This document shows positions 4,592-11,554 of a stretch of 13,331 nt of DNA, piece after piece; position 1 is the stretch's first letter; every line of letters begins with the position of its first letter. The position numbers and the translations under genes are program-made. This DNA comes from Chloroflexota bacterium. GTDB lineage: Bacteria; Chloroflexota; Dehalococcoidia; UBA2979. A model generated the notes under the pieces. The model ran no database searches. It was given only the letters and a program-made list of their open reading frames with translations, and was not told the DNA's origin. The stretch lies in NCBI GenBank assembly GCA_027592975.1, contig JAQCJS010000008.1, positions 1-13,331 on the forward strand, given 5' to 3'.

Positions 4592-6010
4592 GTGACCACC
4601 ACCATCCAGTCACTGAAGGAGCGCATGGACGCCGCCGGCGTGACGCGCGTGGATCTGCGCGTGACCGATCTGCTGGGGCGCTGGCACCACTTCGCGATGC
4701 CCGCCGGTCAGCTGGAGGGCGAGGCGGTGACGCGGGGCGTGGGGTTCGACGGATCGAGCCTGCGCGGCTTCCAGGAGATCGACGCCTCGGACATGCTGCT
4801 GCGGCCGGACCTGGACAGTGCGGTGCTGGATCCCACGGCGGCCGTACCGACCATGGCGATCGTCTGCGACGTGGTCGATCCGGTCACGGGCGCTCGGTAT
4901 TCGCGCGATCCTCGGCACGTGATCGCGAAGGCGGAGGCGCACCTGGCGGCCAGCGGGGTGGCGGACACCGCGTACTTCGGGCCGGAGCTGGAGTTCTTCG
5001 TCTTCGATGACGCGCGCTTCCAGCAGTCGGGGAACACGGCGTTCTACTACGTGGACTCCGTGGAGGGCGACTGGAACAGCGGGCGGGACGAGGCGCCGAA
5101 CCTGGCGTTCAAGATCCCCGCGAAGGAGGGGTACGCCCCGGTTCCGCCCTTCGATGCGCTGGCCTCGCTGCGCTGGGAAATGGCGGAGGCGATCGAGCGC
5201 GCGGGCGTCCCGGTGGAGGTGCACCACCACGAGGTGGCCTCCGGCGGTCAATGTGAAATCGCTACACGGTTTGCGACGCCGCTGCGTAAGGCGGACGAAA
5301 CACAGTGGTACAAGTACATCGTCCGCAACGTGGCGCACGCGGATCGACGCGTGGCGACGTTCATGCCGAAGCCGATCTTCGGTGACAACGGCAGCGGGAT
5401 GCACACGCACCAGTCGCTGTGGAAGGACGGCGCGCCGCTGTTCTTCGACAGCAACGGCTACGCGGGCCTCTCGCTCACGGCGCGCCACTACATCGCCGGT
5501 CTGCTGACGCACGCCCCCGCGCTCATGGCGTTCTGCGCGCCGAGCACGAACTCCTACAAGCGCCTGGTCCCCGGGTTCGAGGCACCGGTGAACCTGGCGT
5601 ACTCCGCGCGCAACCGTTCGGCGGCCGTGCGGATCCCCACCTACTCGGAGTCGCCGGCGCAGAAACGCGTGGAGTTCCGCCCGCCGGACGGGACGGCGAA
5701 CCCGTACCTTGCCTTCGCGGCGATGCTGATGGCCGGGCTGGACGGTGTGCAGCGGCAGATCGACCCTGGAGATCCGCTGGAGCGGAACATCTACGAGCTG
5801 AAGGCGGAGGAGGCGGCGCGGGTGCCTCGCGTGCCCGCCACGCTGGAGACGGCGCTGGACGCGCTGGAGGCGGATCACGCCTTCCTGCTGGCGGGCGACG
5901 TCTTCACCGCGGACCTCATCGAGCGATGGGTGGCGATCAAGCGGGACGAGGTGCGGGCGCTCCAGCAGCGCCCCACGCCGTACGAGTACGAGCAGTACTT
6001 CAACGGGTAG
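4592..6010 (+). CDS. glnA: Glutamine synthetase, type I (GSI-beta)
   Basis: This cytosolic enzyme makes glutamine from glutamate, ammonia and ATP, as a dodecamer in this family. From GTG 4592 the protein has 472 residues, the usual length. Conserved sites seen are FDGSSLRGF (52-60), metal ligands E132 and E134 (FGPELEFF), E214, E222, H271 (NGSGMH), substrate arginine R324 (NSYKRLVPGFEAP), NRS-motif R342, R347, and E361/R363. A tyrosine in NIYEL (Y401) matches the adenylylation tyrosine of E. coli-type enzymes (RNIYELKAEE versus NLYDLPPEE), so control by an adenylyltransferase is possible. GTG 4592 is preferred because AGGGGG lies just upstream and the homologous region begins here; GTG 4532 would only add a non-conserved leader containing a hairpin. 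It follows the regulator and precedes a second synthetase, with a candidate regulator operator at 4503-4518. Confidence 0.96.
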   Translation: MTTTIQSLKERMDAAGVTRVDLRVTDLLGRWHHFAMPAGQLEGEAVTRGVGFDGSSLRGFQEIDASDMLLRPDLDSAVLDPTAAVPTMAIVCDVVDPVTGARYSRDPRHVIAKAEAHLAASGVADTAYFGPELEFFVFDDARFQQSGNTAFYYVDSVEGDWNSGRDEAPNLAFKIPAKEGYAPVPPFDALASLRWEMAEAIERAGVPVEVHHHEVASGGQCEIATRFATPLRKADETQWYKYIVRNVAHADRRVATFMPKPIFGDNGSGMHTHQSLWKDGAPLFFDSNGYAGLSLTARHYIAGLLTHAPALMAFCAPSTNSYKRLVPGFEAPVNLAYSARNRSAAVRIPTYSESPAQKRVEFRPPDGTANPYLAFAAMLMAGLDGVQRQIDPGDPLERNIYELKAEEAARVPRVPATLETALDALEADHAFLLAGDVFTADLIERWVAIKRDEVRALQQRPTPYEYEQYFNG

Positions 6011-6025
6011 GCGGGGCCGGCGCGG

Positions 6026-6048
6026 GCGCGAAACATCACGGACATATC
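6026..6048 (-). promoter_or_regulatory. Candidate operator upstream of the second glutamine synthetase
   Basis: Read on the minus strand it is GATATGTCCGTGAT followed by GTTTCGCGC, identical at 21 of 23 positions to 3484-3506 upstream of the regulator. On the plus strand the half-sites are GAAAC (6030-6034) and GACAT (6041-6045), 11 bp apart. It fills most of the 58-bp gap after glnA and ends 20 bp before the ATG. If the mRNA is leaderless the element covers the -35 position, as expected for an activator contacting RNA polymerase. Confidence 0.6.
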
Positions 6049-6056
6049 GTTGGCGG

Positions 6057-6062
6057 TAGGAT
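6057..6062 (+). promoter_or_regulatory. Probable -10 box, leaderless second GS mRNA
   Basis: TAGGAT is followed by six bases (TGACCG) and the ATG at 6069, the same TANNNT-N6-ATG geometry as at the regulator gene. No -35 consensus is present 17 bp upstream; the candidate operator occupies that place. The AGGA in this box could instead act as a weak ribosome binding site, so both readings are open. Confidence 0.4.
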
Positions 6063-6068
6063 TGACCG

Positions 6069-7406
6069 ATGAACGACAGCGGTAACCTCGACTCCCGGCA
6101 GCATGTGCTCCAGGCGTGCCGCGACCATGACGTGAAGTTCGTTCGCCTGTGGTTCACGGACATCCTGGGCGTGCTCAAGTCAGTGGCGATCACCACGGAG
6201 GAGTTGGAGCACGCGCTCTTCGACGGCGTGACGTTCGACGGGTCGGCGATCGAGGGCTTCGCCCGGCAGGACGAGTCGGACATGATCGCGCTGCCGGATC
6301 CGGCGACGTTCCAGATCCTGCCGTGGCGGCCCAGGCCGCAGGCGGTGGCGCGCATGTTCTGCGACATCCGCGCGCAGAGCGGGGAGAGCTTCGCCGGCGA
6401 TCCTCGCCAGGTGCTGAAGCGCGTGCTGGCGCAGGCGGCGCAGCGCGGCTTCACGTTCTACGTCTCGCCGGAGATCGAGTACTTCTACTTCAAGGATCAG
6501 CACGGCACGGAGCCGCTGGATCAGGGCGGCTACTTCGACCTGACGCCGCTGGACGGCGGCAGCGATCTGCGCCGCGAGACGGTGCTGACGCTGGAGGACA
6601 TGGGCATCGGGGTGGCGCTCAGCCACCACGAGGGCGCGCCGAGCCAGCACGAAATGGATCTCCGCTACACGGACGCCCTGACCATGGCGGACGCGGTGAT
6701 GACCTTCCGGCTGGTGGTGAAGGAAGTGGCGATGCGCCACGGCGCGTACGCGACGTTCATGCCGAAGCCGGTCACGGGGCAGAACGGCTCCGCGATGCAC
6801 CTGCAGCTTTCGCTGTTCCGAGGCGAGCAGAACGCGTTCTTCGATGCTGCCGACCCGGAGCAGCTGTCCTCGGACGCGCGTCACTACATGGCGGGACTGC
6901 TGAAGCACGCGGGGGAGCTGGCGCTGGTGACCAACCAGTGGGTCAACTCGTACAAGCGCCTGGTCCCCGGGTACGAGGCGCCGACCTACACGACGTGGTC
7001 GCACCACAGCATCGCCGACCTGGTCCGCGTCCCCGAGCGGAAGCCCGACGGTGACGAGGCGACGCGCATCGAGTACCGTGCTCCCGATCCGGCGACGAAC
7101 CCGTACCTCGCATTCGCGTCGGTGCTGGCGGCGGGACTGGCGGGCATCGACGGGAAGTACCCGCTGCCTCCGGCCACGCAGTCCGCACACAAGCTGACGG
7201 ACGCGGAGCGCGCGGAACGCGGGATCGAATCGCTGCCGGCGACGCTGGGCGAGGCGATCGAGCGCTTCGACCGGTCAACGCTGATGCGCGAGGCGCTGGG
7301 TGACCTGGTGGTCGACTCGCTTGTCGCGAACAAGAAGCTCGAATGGAGCGCGTACCAGCAGCAGGTGACGCGCTACGAGTTGGACCGCTACCTGGGGCTG
7401 CTCTAG
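6069..7406 (+). CDS. Glutamine synthetase family protein (GSI-alpha type, altered active site)
   Basis: This 445-residue protein has the length and layout of GSI-alpha enzymes (Bacillus/Thermotoga type) without the GSI-beta insert and adenylylation tyrosine. Metal and substrate residues kept are E135/E137 (SPEIEYF), E188, E195 (SQHEMD), H244 (NGSAMH), R297 (NSYKRLVPGYEAP), R320 and E335/R337 (RIEYRAPDP). The feedback-loop arginine of GSI-alpha (R62 in Bacillus) is R66 in GFARQDESDM. The striking change is at the NRS motif: where Bacillus has AQNRSPLIRIP, this protein has HHSIADLVRVP, so the phosphate-binding arginine is Ile315. DGSS is also DGSA (57-60). It may be a glutamine synthetase with lowered activity, a gamma-glutamyl ligase for another amine, or a regulatory paralogue. 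It follows glnA by 58 bp. Confidence 0.93.
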   Translation: MNDSGNLDSRQHVLQACRDHDVKFVRLWFTDILGVLKSVAITTEELEHALFDGVTFDGSAIEGFARQDESDMIALPDPATFQILPWRPRPQAVARMFCDIRAQSGESFAGDPRQVLKRVLAQAAQRGFTFYVSPEIEYFYFKDQHGTEPLDQGGYFDLTPLDGGSDLRRETVLTLEDMGIGVALSHHEGAPSQHEMDLRYTDALTMADAVMTFRLVVKEVAMRHGAYATFMPKPVTGQNGSAMHLQLSLFRGEQNAFFDAADPEQLSSDARHYMAGLLKHAGELALVTNQWVNSYKRLVPGYEAPTYTTWSHHSIADLVRVPERKPDGDEATRIEYRAPDPATNPYLAFASVLAAGLAGIDGKYPLPPATQSAHKLTDAERAERGIESLPATLGEAIERFDRSTLMREALGDLVVDSLVANKKLEWSAYQQQVTRYELDRYLGLL

Positions 7407-7446
7407 CGGCAGACGAGGGAGCGCGGACGCATCCTCCGGAGGGCCC

Positions 7447-7920
7447 GTGCCAGAGCTTGAAGACCTGACCCCCGAGATGAAGGCGGCGATCGGCCGCGAT
7501 GGCGCGCCCGTGATCCACGAGGTGACGACGCTGGGCATCCGCACCTTCGCCCGCGCGGTGGGCCACACGAATCCCGCGTACTACGACGCAGCGGCGGCCC
7601 GCGCGAAGGGGCATCGCGATCTGCTGGCTCCGCCGGGCTACTACGGGATGCCGATCTTCGATCCGTCCGCGGCCGCCGAGGGCGACATCGACGCGTTCGC
7701 GCCGGAGTTCACTCGCCGCCTGAACGGCGGCACGGAAGTGGAGCCGGTGGAGGACGTGTACGCGGGCGACGTGCTGGAAGCGCGCACGCGCATCACGGAC
7801 CTGCAACTGCGGCAGACGCGCCTGGGCCAGATGCTGGTGCGCGTGGCGGAGACCGTCTACACTCGACAGTCCGACGGCGTGGTGGTGGGGCGCATCCGCA
7901 ACACCGGGCTGCGGTACTAG
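7447..7920 (+). CDS. MaoC N-terminal-type hot-dog protein (dehydratase subunit)
   Basis: This 157-residue protein resembles the N-terminal MaoC-like (FAS1 dehydratase-like) family. The segment FARAVGHTNPAYYD (34-47) corresponds to the 'FA-x-A-x-G-D-x-N-P-x-Y-x-D' helix, and APPGYYGMPIF (61-71) follows as usual in the half that binds the acyl chain. The catalytic Asp/His pair is not in this chain but in the next gene. Such split pairs form heterodimeric (3R)-hydroxyacyl-thioester dehydratases, like mycobacterial HadA-HadB; the substrate here is unknown. GTG 7447 has GGAGG four bases upstream. The gene lies 40 bp after the second glutamine synthetase and 10 bp before its partner, so all may be cotranscribed, without an obvious metabolic link to nitrogen. 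Confidence 0.82.
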   Translation: MPELEDLTPEMKAAIGRDGAPVIHEVTTLGIRTFARAVGHTNPAYYDAAAARAKGHRDLLAPPGYYGMPIFDPSAAAEGDIDAFAPEFTRRLNGGTEVEPVEDVYAGDVLEARTRITDLQLRQTRLGQMLVRVAETVYTRQSDGVVVGRIRNTGLRY

Positions 7921-7930
7921 GAGGGCGATG

Positions 7931-8359
7931 ATGAGCCAGCTCATCTGGGACGACGTGGCCGAGGGGCAGGAGATCTCGATCGAGGAGGAGATGGCGTCGC
8001 AGCGCCTGGTGATCTGGGCGGCGGGGTCCGGGGACTTCTACCAGATCCACTACGACGACCGCATCGCGACGGAGAACAACCTCCCCGGAATCATCGTGCA
8101 CGGCGCGCTGAAGGGGATGATCGTCGGGCGTCTGCTGGACGAGTGGATCGGTGATGAGGGGCGCATTGTGAAGTGGGGCGTGTCGTACCGCGGCATGGAC
8201 CCCGCGCGCCAGCCGATCACCGTCTGGGGCCGCGTCACCCGTAAGTACGAGGATGGCGGTCGCGCGCTGGTGGACCTGGATGTCGGCGTGAAGCAGCAGG
8301 ACGGAACCACGGAGACGACGCCGGGCACGGCCACCGTGGAACTGCCGCGCCGGGCGTAG
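7931..8359 (+). CDS. MaoC-like hot-dog dehydratase, catalytic subunit
   Basis: This 142-residue single hot-dog protein carries the hydratase-2 motif: AAGSGDFYQIHYDD, with the catalytic Asp and His (D35 and H40 in this numbering, five residues apart), followed by an IVHGALKGMIVGRLL helix. It is expected to hydrate or dehydrate (3R)-hydroxyacyl/enoyl thioesters, together with the preceding gene product, in the cytosol. Two ATGs lie in tandem, 7928 and 7931; AGGAGGG overlaps the upstream stop codon at 7919-7925, so 7931 has the better spacing (5-6 bases), while 7928 has only two. It is the last gene before the bidirectional terminator at 8403. Confidence 0.86.
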   Translation: MSQLIWDDVAEGQEISIEEEMASQRLVIWAAGSGDFYQIHYDDRIATENNLPGIIVHGALKGMIVGRLLDEWIGDEGRIVKWGVSYRGMDPARQPITVWGRVTRKYEDGGRALVDLDVGVKQQDGTTETTPGTATVELPRRA

Positions 8360-8402
8360 CGCCTCGCCCTCCGCGAGCCCCCACAAGTCAGCAGCAGCAA
8401 GC

Positions 8403-8432
8403 AAGAAGCCCGGCCAGTCGGCCGGGCTTCTT
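8403..8432. terminator. Bidirectional intrinsic terminator
   Basis: A 13-bp perfect inverted repeat, AAGAAGCCCGGCC with GGCCGGGCTTCTT around an AGTC loop, sits between convergent gene ends (MaoC-like stop 8359, nuoN stop 8459). Outer A-T pairs supply a short T-rich tail (TTCTTCG) on both strands. It is well placed to end both transcription units. Confidence 0.85.
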
Positions 8433-8458
8433 CGTGTGTCTCGATTCCCCGGGGACGG

Positions 8459-10006
8459 CTAGTGGCCGCCAGCCTTGCCCGGGGCAGCCGGGCTGCCGGG
8501 TACGGCCTCGACCGCGTGCGAGGTGATGCTCACACCGGTGGGGGCGTCCTGGAACAGGGCGAACGCGGCGCGGTCCGCCACGGTGTAGAGCGGCGCGCCC
8601 TGGATGCCGATCAGGAACATCAGGCCCAGGAGCAAGCCGGTCGTGGCGTAGCCCATGCCGGAGATGCGCCAGACGGAGGTGTCCCCGATCGGCTCGTAGA
8701 TGTACATCTGGCGGATCACCTGCAGGTAGTAGAACAGGCTCACCGTGCTGCCGACCACGGCGACGACCACCAGCCAGAGGAAGCCGCCCTCCACCACCGC
8801 CTGGAAGAGGATGAACTTCGTGAAGAACCCGGCGAGCAGCGGCATCCCGGCCAGCGAGAACAGGCCCGCGGTGATGACCAGGGCGAGGTAGGGGTTCGTG
8901 CGCGAGAGGCCGGCGAAGTCGGTGATCTCTTCCTTACCCGTGCGGTTGTAGAAGTGGATGATCGCGATGAACAGCGCCAGGTTGGTGACGATGTACCCGC
9001 CCAGGTGCACCAGCAGCGCCGAGGTGGCGATGTCCGAGATCGTGGTCACGGCCATCAGCATGAAGCCGCCTTGGGCGATGGAGGAGTAGGCCAGCAGACG
9101 CTTGATGTTGTGCTGCTGCAGCGCGATCAGGTTGCCCAGGACCATGGTCAGGGTGGCGATCACCGCCATCATCCACTGCCACTCGGCGATCGCCGGGAGC
9201 AGTGGCCCGCCGAACCAGCGCAGGAACAGCGCGAGCGTCGCGGCCTTCGAGGTGGCGGAGAGGTACGCGGTCACCGGCATCGGTGCGCCCTCGTACGCGT
9301 CGGGCGCCCACATGTGGAACGGGACGGCCGAGACCTTGAAGCCCAGGCCGGCAACGATCAGGGTCAGGCCCACGAGTAGCGGCATCCGCAGGTCGGAGAT
9401 GTCGCCGGACAGCGCCGCGGCGATCTCGGAGTACTGGGTGGAGCCGGCCACGCCGTAGAGCAGGCTGAGGCCGTACAGCAGCATCGCGGAGGCGACGCCG
9501 CCCAGCAGGATGTACTTCAGGCCCGCCTCGCCGGAGCGCGGGTCGTTCTTGCCCAGCGACACGGCGATGTAGAGCGAGAACGACAGCAGTTCGATGCCGA
9601 GGTAGGCGACCAGGAGGTCGCGGGCGCTGGCCATGAACATGGCGCCCACGGTGGACAGCAGGATCAGCGCGTAGAACTCCGCCACGTGGTTCACGTGACG
9701 CTCGATGTACTCGTAGGAGCCTGCGATGAGCACGATCGCGACGGCGATGAAGGTCAGCCGGAAGAACGTGGTGAAGTTGTCGATCGAGACCATGCGCGCG
9801 AAGTCATCGGTCACGTCGATCGCCATCACGCTGGCGACGCCTGCGGCCAGGAGGCCCAGGATGGAGAGCACCGGCACGGCGACGCGCGCGGACTTCTCCC
9901 GGAACAGGTCGACGAAGATGACCAGGATGGCGACGGCACCGAGGATGATCTCGGGCAGCAGCAATCCCATGTTGAAGTTCAACTCGTTGCCGAGGATGTC
10001 GGTCAC
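8459..10006 (-). CDS. nuoN: NADH-quinone oxidoreductase subunit N
   Basis: A 515-residue antiporter-like subunit of the membrane arm of complex I, with about 14 hydrophobic segments. Key proton-path residues are visible: Glu139 (LGIELLSF) in TM5, Lys224 (LGFKVSAVPFHMWAPDA) in TM7 and Lys254 (SATSKAATL) in TM8, plus the later lysine in FFTKFILFQ. The GTG at 10006 is chosen because TAGGAG lies eight bases upstream, just after the nuoM stop; the longer in-frame start at 10108 would overlap the end of nuoM with a low-complexity leader. It follows nuoM by 35 bp and ends the nuo cluster at the terminator. The pump couples NADH/quinone redox chemistry to proton translocation. Confidence 0.95.
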   Translation of the reverse strand: MTDILGNELNFNMGLLLPEIILGAVAILVIFVDLFREKSARVAVPVLSILGLLAAGVASVMAIDVTDDFARMVSIDNFTTFFRLTFIAVAIVLIAGSYEYIERHVNHVAEFYALILLSTVGAMFMASARDLLVAYLGIELLSFSLYIAVSLGKNDPRSGEAGLKYILLGGVASAMLLYGLSLLYGVAGSTQYSEIAAALSGDISDLRMPLLVGLTLIVAGLGFKVSAVPFHMWAPDAYEGAPMPVTAYLSATSKAATLALFLRWFGGPLLPAIAEWQWMMAVIATLTMVLGNLIALQQHNIKRLLAYSSIAQGGFMLMAVTTISDIATSALLVHLGGYIVTNLALFIAIIHFYNRTGKEEITDFAGLSRTNPYLALVITAGLFSLAGMPLLAGFFTKFILFQAVVEGGFLWLVVVAVVGSTVSLFYYLQVIRQMYIYEPIGDTSVWRISGMGYATTGLLLGLMFLIGIQGAPLYTVADRAAFALFQDAPTGVSITSHAVEAVPGSPAAPGKAGGH

Positions 10007-10041
10007 AGGCGCGCTCCTACCCCGTTCGGGTCCCGCCTCGG

Positions 10042-11529
10042 TTAGAGGGTGATGCCGGGGATGTTGATGATCGACGGTGCGATGCGGTCGATCCACGGCG
10101 ACGGCCACATGCCGAGCGTGAGCATCGCGAGAGCCAGGACGACCGCGCCCGCGCGCTCCATCCAGGTGATCTCCTTCAGGTGGTTCCAGCGCGGGTTCAT
10201 CTCACCGAAGAACGCCTGCGCGAGGACTCGGATCAGGTAGGTCGTGGTGATGGCCGCGGTGAGGACCGCGATACCTCCGACGATCGGGTACGAGCGGAAC
10301 GTGCCGATGAAGATGTGCAACTCCGCCACGAAGCCGGAGAGGCCGGGCAGACCCAGCGACGCCATGCTGGCGAAGATGAAGAAGATGCTCCAGATCGGCA
10401 TCTGCTTCGCCATGCCGGAGAAACTCGGGATATCGCGGTTGTGCGACTGGTCGTACATCCCACCGATCAGGAGGAAGAAGAGGGCGGTCATCCAGCCGTG
10501 TGCGGTCATTTGCAGCACGGCGCCGCTCCAGCCGATGACGTTGAAGGTGCCCAGTCCCAGGAAGACGTAGCCCATGTGCGAGACGGAGGAGAAGCCCATG
10601 AGCAGCTTCATGTCCGACTGGCGCAGCGCGGAGATCGCGCCGTACAGGCCGGCGCCCGCACCGAGGACGATCAGCGCCGGGGACCAGAACTCGCCGCCGG
10701 CGGGCATCATCTGGTAGCCCAGGCGGATGACGCCGAAGGCACCGACCTTCATCAGCACGCCCGCGTGGAGCATGGAGACGGAGGTGGGGGCGGCGGCGTG
10801 GCCGTCCGGCGACCAGGAGTGGAACGGGAACATGGCGCCCAGGGTGCCGCAGCCAATGACCAGGAGCGGGAAGAAGATGATCTGGAAGGTCTCGTCCTTC
10901 GGCGCTTCCAGCAACGTCACCATGTCGAAGGTGCCGGCGCCTACGTGCGTGAAGAGGGCGAAGATGACCGTGAAGATGAAGATGGAGCCCGCGAGGAGCA
11001 TCATCATCAGCTTCATGGCGCCGTACTCCTTGCGCGTGGAGCCCCACACGCCGATCAGGAGGTACATGGGCATGAGCGCCAGCTCGTAGAAGAGGAACCA
11101 GAAGAACAGGTCCAGGATGACGAAGGCGCCGTAGACGCCGGCGGTGACCAGGTACAGGAGGATGAAGTAGTCCTTCATCCGATCCTGGATCTTCCACGTT
11201 ACCCAGGTCGAAGGGACGACGACGACACCCGTCAGCAGGACGAGCGAAGCGCCGATGCCGTCCACGCCGACCTTGAACTGGATGCCCCTTTCGCCCAGCA
11301 GTCCCACGTTCTGCATCCACGTCCAGGCCATGACGCCCTGGAACTGGTCGCCGTTGAAGGCGTAGCGGAAGAAGACGTAGAGCGAGAGCCCCAGCATCAG
11401 CAGGCTGGAGATGCCGGTCAGGGCGATCACCGTGGAGCGCTGGCTCGTGGGGACGAGGAACAGCGAGGCGGCCACGCCGAGCGGCAGCAGGCACAGTGCG
11501 ATCAGGACGTAGCCGTCAGCTTCGGTCAT
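10042..11529 (-). CDS. nuoM: NADH-quinone oxidoreductase subunit M
   Basis: A 495-residue antiporter-like subunit of complex I, highly hydrophobic. Glu149 (FYELALMPMYLLIG) matches the TM5 glutamate, Lys261 (HAGVLMKVGAFG) the TM8 lysine and Glu403 (GFVAEL) the TM12 acidic residue. The TM7 lysine of the 'K-x-P-x-x-P-x-H' loop is missing: the segment reads GTLGAMFPFHSWSPDGH, with Leu230 at that place, whereas NuoN and NuoL here keep K. The coding sequence is clear at this codon (CTG, window 10840-10842). ATG 11529 follows the nuoL stop by 25 bp, with only a distant GAGGGA upstream, so the start may rely on coupling. NuoM is one of three proton channels beside NuoL and NuoN. Confidence 0.95.
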   Translation of the reverse strand: MTEADGYVLIALCLLPLGVAASLFLVPTSQRSTVIALTGISSLLMLGLSLYVFFRYAFNGDQFQGVMAWTWMQNVGLLGERGIQFKVGVDGIGASLVLLTGVVVVPSTWVTWKIQDRMKDYFILLYLVTAGVYGAFVILDLFFWFLFYELALMPMYLLIGVWGSTRKEYGAMKLMMMLLAGSIFIFTVIFALFTHVGAGTFDMVTLLEAPKDETFQIIFFPLLVIGCGTLGAMFPFHSWSPDGHAAAPTSVSMLHAGVLMKVGAFGVIRLGYQMMPAGGEFWSPALIVLGAGAGLYGAISALRQSDMKLLMGFSSVSHMGYVFLGLGTFNVIGWSGAVLQMTAHGWMTALFFLLIGGMYDQSHNRDIPSFSGMAKQMPIWSIFFIFASMASLGLPGLSGFVAELHIFIGTFRSYPIVGGIAVLTAAITTTYLIRVLAQAFFGEMNPRWNHLKEITWMERAGAVVLALAMLTLGMWPSPWIDRIAPSIINIPGITL

Positions 11530-11554
11530 AGGTCGTTGTCGTCCCTCGTTAGCC

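Noticed and set aside
4610..6454. 614-residue open frame on the minus strand opposite both glutamine synthetase genes
   Set aside because: It is antisense to two clearly conserved enzymes, spans their gap, is Arg/His/Val-rich low complexity and shows no motif. Such frames are a by-product of GC-rich codon use.
10007..10108. Longer nuoN start at 10108
   Set aside because: It would overlap the nuoM end with a His/Pro/Arg-rich leader unlike any NuoN. GTG 10006 has TAGGAG upstream.
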